DNA of 15,726 nucleotides, taken from JBAWZR01 sp037142915. GTDB taxonomy: Bacteria; Patescibacteriota; Minisyncoccia; Moranbacterales; UBA1568. Below, one piece after another: positions 7,883 through 14,465 of this stretch. Below the pieces are notes generated by a model, which worked only from the letters and a program-made list of their open reading frames with translations, was not told where the DNA came from and searched no databases. A program made the position numbers and the translations under genes. The stretch lies in contig JBAWZR010000020.1 of NCBI GenBank assembly GCA_037142915.1, positions 1-15,726 on the forward strand, written 5' to 3'. Position 1 is the first letter of the stretch, and each line of letters opens with the position of its first letter.

Positions 7883-9541
7883 TTAGTGACGGAAATGCTC
7901 CGGGATTTCAACCACCCGTAACACTTCTTCTATTGTGGTCAGTCCCTCTTTCACTTTCTTCATACCATCCACAAAAAGAGATTCTGTTCCTTCTTGTTCG
8001 GCTAGTTGCCAGATTTCTCGCTTCGAAGGCGATCGTAATAACAGGATCTGCATCTCCGGCGTCATCCGAAGACACTCGAATAGGGCGATCCGTCCCTTAT
8101 AGCCGCTGTAACTACACGCCTCGCAACCTTTGCCATAGAAAACCAACGGACTCTCCTTATTGAAAACCGACTCAAAAACCGCCCGCTCACGAACGAGATC
8201 TGGCCGATCGGAGAGCATCACGCTCGTCCGACAGTGTTCGCAGATTCTCCGCGCCAACCGTTGGGCCACGATAACATTGATCGTGGAGGCCAAAAGAAAT
8301 GGTTCGATTCCCATCTCGAACAATCGAGGCAAAGCTGTCGATGCATCATTAGCGTGAAAAGTTGAAAGAAGTAAATGCCCCGTCAATGCGGCATTCACCG
8401 AGATTTCAGCAGTTTCTCGATCGCGGATCTCTCCCACCAAAATGATATCCGGATCCTGACGGACAATGGAACGTAATCCTTGGGAAAAAGTGAGATTCGT
8501 CTCTTCATTCACTTGAATCTGGTTCGCTCCCTCAACACGATACTCTACAGGATCTTCGATCGTCGTAATATTCACTTCGGGATGATTGATCATTTTCAAA
8601 AGAGTGTAGAGCGTAGTCGTCTTGCCACTCCCTGTCGGCCCCGTTACCAATACCATACCAAACGGTTTATGAATCGCTTCCTCAAAAATAATGCGGTTGG
8701 ATTCGGAAACACCTAATGACTCCAGCGAGAGATACCTCACATATGAAGCCAAAATCCGAAGTACGATCTTCTCGCCTTCAACTGTCGGCACAATCGATGT
8801 CCGGATATCAACGACTTGGCCGTCTTTCTCGTAGTGAAGTGCTCCATCCTGTGCCGCAAAATGTTCGTCAATCCGTAATCGACTCTGTACCTTCACGCGG
8901 TTCAAAATGTTTTCATAATATTCTCTCGGCAGCCTGCCTGCCTCTTGTAAAATGCCATCTACCCGGAACCGCACAACCACCTCCTGCAGTGTCGGCTCAA
9001 AATGAATGTCGGAAGCCTTGTATCCGAGCGCGTCCGAAAAAATTTCATCAAGAATTTCCGGCGCGATATGCTGTTGTTTCTGAATAATCTGAGAAAATCG
9101 TGTTTCGAGTGGTTTTCGATACTGTCGCAGTACCTCGTCAATATCCTCTGACAATGAAAAAGACAGATTGATTGCCTTAGCTTTCGGAAACAATTCCCTC
9201 AGAACCACCTCCGACCCGAACCGTTCCGGACTATCCGTGGCGATGGTGACACCCGCCGCTGTCTCACCGCAAAACACGATCCGAAACTTCTGAGCGATTT
9301 TTATCGGAATCCGTTCCCGTTGCTCGCGGGAAGGAAAATGCGTATTCAGATCGGTGTAGGGCAATCCGAAATATTCCGCCCACACCTGCCCCAACAGATC
9401 CTTCGCCAACGCTTTCTCATTGAAAAGATACTCCATCAAGGAGATGTGTTGTTCCTGACTTTGTACCGTCGCCTGCCGTAGGTCTTCCTCACCCAGATAG
9501 TCCCCGAGAATCGCTTTTATTTTTGTTTCATTGATGGCCAT
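7883..9541 (-). CDS. pilB: Type IV pilus assembly ATPase PilB (GspE family)
   Basis: 552 residues. N-terminal MshEN/GspE_N-like domain about 1-140, then the N2 domain (about 150-270) and the RecA-like ATPase. Walker A GPTGSGKT (301-308), Asp box TIEDPVEYR (327-335), Walker B DIILVGEIRD (365-374) and His box around residues 388-399 (GHLLLSTFHAND) are intact. The tetracysteine zinc site C434/C437 and C473/C476 is present, which marks the assembly ATPase PilB/GspE and not the retraction ATPase PilT. It powers pilus extension in the cytoplasm with PilC, encoded 16 nt downstream. It begins 8 nt after a receiver gene, so that regulator is probably part of the same transcript. Confidence 0.95.
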   Translation of the reverse strand: MAINETKIKAILGDYLGEEDLRQATVQSQEQHISLMEYLFNEKALAKDLLGQVWAEYFGLPYTDLNTHFPSREQRERIPIKIAQKFRIVFCGETAAGVTIATDSPERFGSEVVLRELFPKAKAINLSFSLSEDIDEVLRQYRKPLETRFSQIIQKQQHIAPEILDEIFSDALGYKASDIHFEPTLQEVVVRFRVDGILQEAGRLPREYYENILNRVKVQSRLRIDEHFAAQDGALHYEKDGQVVDIRTSIVPTVEGEKIVLRILASYVRYLSLESLGVSESNRIIFEEAIHKPFGMVLVTGPTGSGKTTTLYTLLKMINHPEVNITTIEDPVEYRVEGANQIQVNEETNLTFSQGLRSIVRQDPDIILVGEIRDRETAEISVNAALTGHLLLSTFHANDASTALPRLFEMGIEPFLLASTINVIVAQRLARRICEHCRTSVMLSDRPDLVRERAVFESVFNKESPLVFYGKGCEACSYSGYKGRIALFECLRMTPEMQILLLRSPSKREIWQLAEQEGTESLFVDGMKKVKEGLTTIEEVLRVVEIPEHFRH

Positions 9542-9549
9542 AAAGCCTA

Positions 9550-9918
9550 CTATTTACTAAAAAACTTCTCTATGTATTCGACGATTTCCGCCAGCGGTGT
9601 ATTTGATTTCACGAAAAAGCCAATTACACCCAAACTCTCCACGCGAGTCTTGTCCTCATCTTGTCCTAAGTTGGTCAGAACGATGACCGGTGTCTTGTTT
9701 TGTTTCTCCTTAAGCTGAGCCAAAACTTCGTAGCCATTCATCTTTGGCATAATGAGATCAAGCAAAATGAGATCAAATGTCTCTTTGTCTGATAATTCCA
9801 ATCCGGAAATGCCATCAAGCGCTGTTCGTACCTCAAAACCGGAATGAGTAAGCTTCAACTCAAGTGCATGCGCAAGAGACTGTTCATCTTCTATAATCAA
9901 TATTTTTTTTGTTGACAT
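9550..9918 (-). CDS. Single-domain response regulator (CheY-like receiver) preceding pilB
   Basis: 122 residues: E10/D11 acidic pocket, phospho-acceptor D54 (LLDLIMPKMNG), Thr82 (VLTN) and Lys104 (FVKS), with no output domain. I start it at ATG 9918 (MSTKKILIIEDE). The frame is open to 9987, but that would overlap rodA by 26 nt and the extra 23 residues do not belong to a receiver fold. A promoter-like TGATATACT lies at 9956-9964, leaving a leader of about 30 nt. It stands 8 nt before pilB and resembles the receiver at 113-496, so the pilus operon is bracketed by two CheY-like proteins; both could receive phosphate from the one kinase at 516-2933. Confidence 0.9.
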   Translation of the reverse strand: MSTKKILIIEDEQSLAHALELKLTHSGFEVRTALDGISGLELSDKETFDLILLDLIMPKMNGYEVLAQLKEKQNKTPVIVLTNLGQDEDKTRVESLGVIGFFVKSNTPLAEIVEYIEKFFSK

Positions 9919-9955
9919 AAATAATGAATTTACAGAAAAAGTAATACTTGTTTTT

Positions 9956-9964
9956 AGTATATCA
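9956..9964 (-). promoter_or_regulatory. Extended -10 promoter candidate for the receiver-pilB operon
   Basis: Minus-strand TGATATACT; the -10 hexamer (9956-9961) abuts the rodA stop codon. No good -35 is visible, as expected for an extended -10 promoter. Transcription would start near 9949 and could give the pilus operon its own control apart from rodA. Confidence 0.45.
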
Positions 9965-11062
9965 CAAACCTGAAATTGATGCTTCACGACTTTTCTGACC
10001 GATGTTCAAAATGAGCCCGAGGGCGCACATCGTAGCGACGAGCGAGCTGCCGCCATAACTAATCAATGGCAAAGGGATACCCGTCACCGGTAGTACGCCC
10101 GCATTCATCCCGATATTCACCGTAATCTGGATAAGAAGAAATATCATCACTCCCGCACAGGCAAGATACCCAAAATTATCGCGCGCGCCCATCCCAATAT
10201 GCCAGATACGAAACAACAACACACCATACACGAGGATGACGAACCCTGCCCCAAGCAAACCAAGTTCCTCGGAAATCGTGGAAAAAATAAAATCGGTATG
10301 CTTTTCAGGAAGGAAGTTGAGTTGCGCTTGCGAGCCGTGTCCGATTCCTTTGCCGGTCAATCCACCAGAACCAATTGAGACCGTTGCCTGCAACACATTG
10401 TATCCACTCCCTCGACTGTCAGCCTTCGGAGTAAAAACATTCACAATACGGTCTTTTTGGTATGGTTGGAGAAACAACCAACTCGTCGTCGCCACCGCCA
10501 CACCCAACGCCACCAGGAGAAGTATATGGGTAAAACGAAGACCAGCGACCAGTATCATCCCTATCCATATCCCGATGAGTACCAGGGCGCTCCCAAGATC
10601 AGGCTGAAGAAGAACAAGTAAAACAAAAGCTCCTGCGAGGATCATCGAAGCGATCATTCGCACCAACGCGCCGAGCTCAGTCTGTTTTTTGGCGATAAAA
10701 CGAGCAAGAAATATCACCAAAATCACTTTCACTCCCTCAACCGGCTGGATTTTGAACATACCAAAATTGATCCAACCAAGAGTCCCTCGAACCGTCACCC
10801 CGAACAGCAACACGGCCAGCAACACTCCCAAAGTGACGAAATACAACGGCGTGCTGAGTCGAGCGATATGCCGATAATCAGCGAAGAAAAACAAAAACAA
10901 TCCGAAACACCCGATCAGGGCAAATCCAGCTTGTCGGATGAAAAATCCTCCACCCTGCCAACCGGTCGATGAAATACCATACAAGGACAACAGCCCCACC
11001 CCTATCAAAAGAAATGTGGCGACGATAAGCACCCAATCTAATTGCCACAATTTTCGCAACAT
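9962..11062 (-). CDS. rodA: SEDS-family peptidoglycan polymerase RodA
   Basis: 366 residues with about ten TM helices. Conserved SEDS landmarks: WINFGMFKIQPVEG (97-110), LQPDLGSA (152-159), SRGSGYNVLQATVSIGSGG (216-234), the extracellular loop LPEKHTDFIFS (251-261) with the catalytic Asp257, and the C-terminal PLPLISYGGSS (330-340). The set matches RodA, which polymerises lipid II into glycan strands with a class B penicillin-binding protein during side-wall growth; FtsW is the paralogous alternative, but the sequence WINFG...QPVE and GKGIGHGSQ favour RodA. The partner PBP2 is not in the window. It starts 9 nt after the Cys-cluster gene and so is likely co-transcribed with it from the promoter at 11926. 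Its Shine-Dalgarno sequence is oddly close to the ATG. Confidence 0.94.
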   Translation of the reverse strand: MLRKLWQLDWVLIVATFLLIGVGLLSLYGISSTGWQGGGFFIRQAGFALIGCFGLFLFFFADYRHIARLSTPLYFVTLGVLLAVLLFGVTVRGTLGWINFGMFKIQPVEGVKVILVIFLARFIAKKQTELGALVRMIASMILAGAFVLLVLLQPDLGSALVLIGIWIGMILVAGLRFTHILLLVALGVAVATTSWLFLQPYQKDRIVNVFTPKADSRGSGYNVLQATVSIGSGGLTGKGIGHGSQAQLNFLPEKHTDFIFSTISEELGLLGAGFVILVYGVLLFRIWHIGMGARDNFGYLACAGVMIFLLIQITVNIGMNAGVLPVTGIPLPLISYGGSSLVATMCALGLILNIGQKSREASISGL

Positions 11063-11063
11063 A

Positions 11064-11070
11064 CTCCTTT
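11064..11070 (-). promoter_or_regulatory. Shine-Dalgarno sequence unusually close to the rodA start
   Basis: AAAGGAG ends only 1 nt before ATG 11062. That spacing is too short for normal initiation; the TTG codon directly after the ATG (11059) would be 4 nt away. Either the true start is slightly downstream or initiation depends on coupling to the gene ending at 11072. Confidence 0.4.
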
Positions 11071-11071
11071 C

Positions 11072-11896
11072 TTAAAACTGCGAATTCGGGAAGTATTTTT
11101 TCACGAAGTTATCCGAATGGTACACATCCGCCTCAGCCTCAGTCTCCATCCGCGCGGCCTCACCCGGAAAAGCCGTCGGCCACACGAGACGGAAGTCCCG
11201 ACTTTCACCTGCAAGCACGGTCTGAACCTCGGTCGAGTTGACCGCGATCGGCTTGTCGGTAGAATCGAATAACAGCACTTTTATTTTGACATTCACGAAA
11301 TCAAACGGGCTCTCATTGACCATAAGACCAGTCGCGACACCGAACCCGACACCATCAGCAATCCGCTCATAGTGTTTGGAATAGACATTAAGTGCTGGTT
11401 TCTCCTGATATCCGCCAACGAAATGCTTCCATGTGGGATTATTCAATTGCAACACGATTGATTTGGGAATCGTCTGGCTTTCTAGCTGTGTTTCGAGAAT
11501 GTATTTCGTTTCTCCAGGCAAAATAAACTCATGCCCCGACCGAGTAGCAATAATCCGCCCTTGGTCATCCTTGAGCTCAAATGTATAATCAAAATTCGAT
11601 GCACCATCCTCGGCGTTCGGATTGAAAATCTGCGCCATCACGTCATACGCGTTCACGCCGCCATACACCAGCTGGGTCGATTTGATCTCGATTTCATTCG
11701 GTGCTTTGTAGGTCGCCTGACACAACCCACACACACCACCACAATCCACCTGCGTCTCGTTCTGGTTTTGGATCTGATCAAAACAGGTGGGTGCCGGCCG
11801 GAACAACCATGTCCAGGCCCACGCAATCACCGAAATCAAAGCGACATACACGACAAAAATAATCAACCGTTTCTTTATCCGCTGTGAATGTCCCAT
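11072..11896 (-). CDS. Membrane-anchored protein with a C-x13-C-x3-C-x2-C cluster, function unknown
   Basis: 274 residues from ATG 11896. A basic N-terminus (SQRIKKR), one TM helix (about 11-32), then a cysteine cluster at C38, C52, C56 and C59 with the pattern C-(F)-D-x-I-x-N-Q-N-E-T-x-V-D-C-G-G-x-C-x-x-C. The remaining 210 residues look like two beta-sandwich modules (for example YDVMAQIFNPN and DFVNVKIKVLLFDS, each the kind of strand seen in FxLYxG or DUF3426-like domains). The topology suggests the cysteines and sandwiches lie outside the membrane. I recall such NQ-E-xVDCGGxC motifs in secreted proteins of candidate phyla, but no function is established that I can name. It precedes rodA by 9 nt, suggesting a cell-envelope role. 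A GTG at 11935 is rejected because it overlaps the promoter. Confidence 0.75.
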   Translation of the reverse strand: MGHSQRIKKRLIIFVVYVALISVIAWAWTWLFRPAPTCFDQIQNQNETQVDCGGVCGLCQATYKAPNEIEIKSTQLVYGGVNAYDVMAQIFNPNAEDGASNFDYTFELKDDQGRIIATRSGHEFILPGETKYILETQLESQTIPKSIVLQLNNPTWKHFVGGYQEKPALNVYSKHYERIADGVGFGVATGLMVNESPFDFVNVKIKVLLFDSTDKPIAVNSTEVQTVLAGESRDFRLVWPTAFPGEAARMETEAEADVYHSDNFVKKYFPNSQF

Positions 11897-11925
11897 AAAT
11901 AAAAATATCTCGAAATAATATCTCC

Positions 11926-11934
11926 AGTATAGCA
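11926..11934 (-). promoter_or_regulatory. Extended -10 promoter for the Cys-cluster gene and rodA
   Basis: Minus-strand TGCTATACT, with the hexamer at 11926-11931. Expected start near 11919, leaving a leader of about 23 nt before ATG 11896. No recognisable -35 at 16-18 nt. It is the same nine-base form as the boxes at 79-87 and 9956-9964. Confidence 0.55.
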
Positions 11935-11962
11935 CAAAATCCCACTCATCGTCTGAGACCAG

Positions 11963-11988
11963 TAGAGACGCAAGATTTTGCGTCTCTA
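11963..11988. repeat. Palindromic intergenic repeat unit
   Basis: A perfect 11-bp inverted repeat TAGAGACGCAA / TTGCGTCTCTA around a 4-nt GATT loop, between the terminator of the toxin-like pair and the promoter at 11926. Neither strand has a T-run directly after the stem, so it is not a standard intrinsic terminator. Similar AGAGACGCAA palindromes occur as dispersed repeats in several bacterial genomes as I remember them; copy number here cannot be known from one window. Confidence 0.6.
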
Positions 11989-12012
11989 AAAGCTTCAGAA
12001 TCCGAGACAGCT

Positions 12013-12038
12013 AAAAACCACCCCTTGCGAGGGCGGTT
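12013..12038 (-). terminator. Intrinsic terminator of the AbiEii-like gene
   Basis: Minus-strand stem AACCGCCC / GGGTGGTT (8 bp, one G-U pair) with a 7-nt loop, followed by TTT after the paired bases. It lies 15 nt past the stop codon at 12053. Confidence 0.7.
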
Positions 12039-12052
12039 ATTCTGCTTCCCAC

Positions 12053-12670
12053 CTACTGAAGCAAAAGCGTTGTTTCTCGGACAAGCGTTTCTTTGAGTTC
12101 TTCCCACGAAAAATCCATCAACATTTTTGGCATCGGATCTTCCTCGGCATCAACAAAATAGGTCAGACTTTTCAATAAATGCAGTCGATTATACTGAATA
12201 CCTTGATATTTTTTCTCAAAAAGCTCAAACACTTCTACAAGAGGCATCTGCTTGAGGAGAAAAAATATATCGACAAAATCCTTACGGCTGCCTCGCGCCG
12301 ACACCGTGTCGAGCTTCATGCAGGCGATGTCTCGCATATCTGCCACCGAGATTCCTTGAAAATCAATCAGAGGAAAAAGAAGCGGATACTCGTACCGCAA
12401 AAAAGTCACCTTCACTTCATCGAGAACGCCGTCAATCGTGCCAGACTCTTCGTTGGTAAGCGTGTACTTTCCCAATTGTGAAAGTGATTGTTTCATTTCA
12501 CCGAGAGAAAAATCTTTCGCTTGAAAAAAATCCAAATCAACCGACTCGCGATGACCGAGTTGAAGCGCCAATGCCGTACCACCTGCCAAATAAAATGGCT
12601 TTACGGAAGCTTGCTGGCTGAGCGTTGCCAAAACGCGTCCCGTTTGAGGAGAGAGGGTTTCTGGGTGCAT
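12053..12670 (-). CDS. AbiEii/AbiGii-type nucleotidyltransferase (putative toxin)
   Basis: 205 residues. The N-terminal motif FYLAGGTALALQLGHRESVDLDFF (26-49) holds the nucleotidyltransferase G-G-T loop (30-32) and the metal-binding D45-x-D47. A second conserved block follows around 118-139: K119, R126, K130, D131, D134 (KLDTVSARGSRKDFVDIFFLL region). This is the PF08843-type fold of AbiEii toxins, some of which add nucleotides to tRNA acceptor ends and block translation. The residues needed for catalysis are present. It starts inside the preceding DUF6922-like gene (70-nt overlap, different frame) with no Shine-Dalgarno sequence, so translation is probably coupled. The family is often paired with an upstream small protein; whether this pair is a true toxin-antitoxin unit is inference. 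Confidence 0.82.
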   Translation of the reverse strand: MHPETLSPQTGRVLATLSQQASVKPFYLAGGTALALQLGHRESVDLDFFQAKDFSLGEMKQSLSQLGKYTLTNEESGTIDGVLDEVKVTFLRYEYPLLFPLIDFQGISVADMRDIACMKLDTVSARGSRKDFVDIFFLLKQMPLVEVFELFEKKYQGIQYNRLHLLKSLTYFVDAEEDPMPKMLMDFSWEELKETLVRETTLLLQ

Positions 12671-12918
12671 AACGATGGATCAATATGAAAATAATTCGAC
12701 CAAAAAGAAACTGCTTTGGGGTTCAACGTACGCGCTTGAAGAAACGAATCTTTTAATGCGGCAACGCCATACTGTTCGCGCGCCCACATAAAATCAGCCA
12801 CATCTCCTCGAGAGAGAATGCGTTCAATGATAAATTTTTGATGTTGCTCCACATCCAATGTTGCGCGGTCAACATCCCAAAATAAGCTGATTTTTGAGAG
12901 AGGCGAGGTGGTATTCAT
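12601..12918 (-). CDS. DUF6922-like small protein, putative antitoxin partner of the AbiEii-like gene
   Basis: 105 residues: SLFWDVDRATLDVEQHQKF, then IIERILSRGDVADF, a central helical part, and NPKAVSFWSNYF, closing with LCTQKPSLLKRDAFW. The block order SLFWD-(V)D...LD...IIERxLxxGD...FW matches, as far as I remember it, the DUF6922 family found beside AbiEii genes in many genomes. No helix-turn-helix like that of AbiEi is evident, so if it is an antitoxin it belongs to a different type from AbiEi. The promoter at 12925-12953 puts the transcription start at or within a base or two of the ATG, so the mRNA should be leaderless. It overlaps the next gene by 70 nt. Confidence 0.7.
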   Translation of the reverse strand: MNTTSPLSKISLFWDVDRATLDVEQHQKFIIERILSRGDVADFMWAREQYGVAALKDSFLQARTLNPKAVSFWSNYFHIDPSLCTQKPSLLKRDAFWQRSASKLP

Positions 12919-12924
12919 AGCTAT

Positions 12925-12953
12925 ATGATAGCATATTTTGAAGCAAATATCAA
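12925..12953 (-). promoter_or_regulatory. Near-consensus promoter giving a leaderless DUF6922/AbiEii mRNA
   Basis: Minus-strand TTGATA (12948-12953, 5/6) and TATCAT (12925-12930, 5/6) separated by exactly 17 nt, with an extended -10 TG. The usual start point, about 7 nt after the -10 box, falls on the ATG at 12918. Confidence 0.7.
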
Positions 12954-12959
12954 ATAATA

Positions 12960-12997
12960 ATCAACACAAAACCCAGCCTCTCTCGAGAGGCTGGGTT
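12960..12997 (-). terminator. Strong intrinsic terminator of the rRNA operon
   Basis: Perfect 12-bp stem AACCCAGCCTCT / AGAGGCTGGGTT (12970-12997) with a CGAG tetraloop, followed on the minus strand by TTGTGTTGATT. It lies after the 5S and its remnant and before the promoter at 12925-12953, so it ends rRNA transcription. Confidence 0.88.
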
Positions 12998-13038
12998 GAA
13001 AATAATACTACAGAAGGGGTTTGTGTTTTGAAACCAAG

Positions 13039-13100
13039 GTTCTTGGCACTCAACTTGCCCACGCTTTGTCCCCCGGACAAAACGTTACCATCGGCGCTTG
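13039..13100 (-). pseudogene. Diverged 3' half of a second 5S rRNA
   Basis: Directly after the right arm of the 5S processing stem, the minus strand reads GCCGATGGTA, then a 10-bp hairpin (CGTTTTGTCC / GGACAAAGCG), then GGGCAAG and AGTGCCA. The intact 5S has the same order: GCCGATGGTA, a short hairpin, GGGCAAG, AGTGCCA. The 5' half of a second 5S is absent, so this is a fragment and not a second working gene. The helix IV equivalent is longer than in the intact copy and nearer the ordinary bacterial length, which suggests it derives from an older or foreign 5S and not from a recent copy of this one. Confidence 0.6.
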
Positions 13101-13240
13101 TCTTTCAGTTCATTGTAGCTGGCACTGACCTACTCTTGCCCGGAGGCTACCATCGGCACGGGAACGCTTAACGGCTCTGTTCGGAATGGGAAGAGGTGTA
13201 CCCGTTCCGTTAAAAGCACCAGCTACAATGAACTGAAAGA
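13101..13240 (-). repeat. Perfect 22-bp inverted repeat enclosing 5S rRNA
   Basis: Arms 13101-13122 and 13219-13240 are exact reverse complements. They contain 5S helix I and extend it by about 13 bp on the outside. A long duplex of this kind is a natural RNase III-type or RNase E-type processing substrate for releasing 5S from the precursor. Confidence 0.85.
13114..13227 (-). rRNA. rrf: 5S ribosomal RNA
   Basis: 114 nt, 85 nt after the 23S end. Helix I is formed by TGTAGCTGGTG at the 5' end and GCCAGCTACA at the 3' end; inside are the conserved CCATTCCGAAC (loop C/helix III side) and GCCGATGGTA and AGAGTAGGTCA (loop E and helix IV/V strands). Helix IV is very short (GCC / GGC around a few nt), which explains why the molecule is a few nt under the normal 115-120. 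End positions are set by helix I and could shift by 1-3 nt. Confidence 0.93.
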
Positions 13241-13281
13241 TTTTCTTGACTTCAAAAACACACAACAAAAGACAAACTTTT

Positions 13282-13302
13282 TTAGCAATTCTTTCTTGCT
13301 AA
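13282..13302 (-). other. Hairpin in the 23S-5S spacer
   Basis: TTAGCAA / TTGCTAA (7 bp) with a 7-nt loop about 10 nt after the 23S end. It is not followed by a T-run on the minus strand, so it is more likely an rRNA processing or stability element than a terminator. The rest of the 85-nt spacer is A/T-rich with no tRNA. Confidence 0.4.
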
Positions 13303-13449
13303 CCGTAGAAAAGAAACAAGCAGTTGTTCAAATATATTAGTACTGCTCGGCTCAACCCCTCACAGGGCTTACACCTACAGCCTATCAACCTGATCGTCTC
13401 TCAGGATATTTTGGAATACCGAAGTATTCCGTTGCCTTATCTTAGGGTC

Positions 13450-13482
<33 letters not shown>

Positions 13483-13670
13483 GATCCGAACATAGCTACT
13501 CGACAATGCCCTTGGCAGGACAGCCGATACACCAGAGGTTCGTTCTTTCCGGTCCTCTCGTACTAGGAAAGAAGCCCTTCAAGCAACGACGCCCACAGTA
13601 GACAGGAGACCAACCTGTCTCACGACGGTTTGAACCCAGCTCGCGTACCGCTTTAATTGGCGAACAGCCA

Positions 13671-13738
<68 letters not shown>

Positions 13739-13756
13739 ATATGGACTCTTGGGCAG

Positions 13757-13789
<33 letters not shown>

Positions 13790-13951
13790 TGATGATCTTC
13801 CACACTCCTACGAGTGATGGTCGGTTCACTAACTTCCACTTTCGTGACTGATCGACTTATGGGTCTTTCAGTAAAGCTGGTTTATGCGTTTGCACTATCG
13901 ATCCGATTTCCATCCGGATCTAACCAACCTTAGTAAGCGCCTCCGTTGCAT

Positions 13952-13983
<32 letters not shown>

Positions 13984-14465
13984 ACCAGGCACTGTCCCCC
14001 AACCAGATAATGGTTGCAGGTTAGAATGAAAACGAACGCAGGGTGGTATTCCATTTGTGACTCCATCCCGACCGAAATCAGGACTTCAAAGTCTCCCACC
14101 TATGCTCGGCAGCGTACACTTCCAGTCAATACCAAGTTATAGTAAAGCTCCACGGGGTCTTTTCGTCTAACTGCAGGGTAACAGCATCTTCACTGTTATT
14201 GCGATTTCACCGGGATCTTCGTTGAGACAGTTCCCAACTCGTTACGCCTTTGATGCGGGTCAGAATTTACCTGACAAGGAATTTCGCTACCTTAGGACGA
14301 TTATAGTTATCGCCGACGTTCACTGGCGCTTCGGGGATTGGCTTGCACCGCTCCCGTTAACGTTCCAGCACTGGTCAGGCGTCACCCCCTATACTTCCCC
14401 TTGCGGGTTTGCAGAGAGCTGTGTTTTTGGTAAACAGTCGATTGGGAAACTTTCGCTGCGCCCGA

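Noticed and set aside
9919..9987. N-terminal 23-residue extension of the pilB-side receiver
   Set aside because: It overlaps rodA and precedes the standard receiver start; the promoter box lies inside it.
11897..11935. GTG start at 11935 adding 13 residues to the Cys-cluster protein
   Set aside because: It overlaps the TGCTATACT promoter box and would place translation before the transcription start; ATG 11896 gives a normal basic N-terminus before the TM helix.
201..12688. Plus-strand ORFs over the protein-coding region
   Set aside because: All are shadows of well-supported minus-strand genes with no recognisable domains or start signals.
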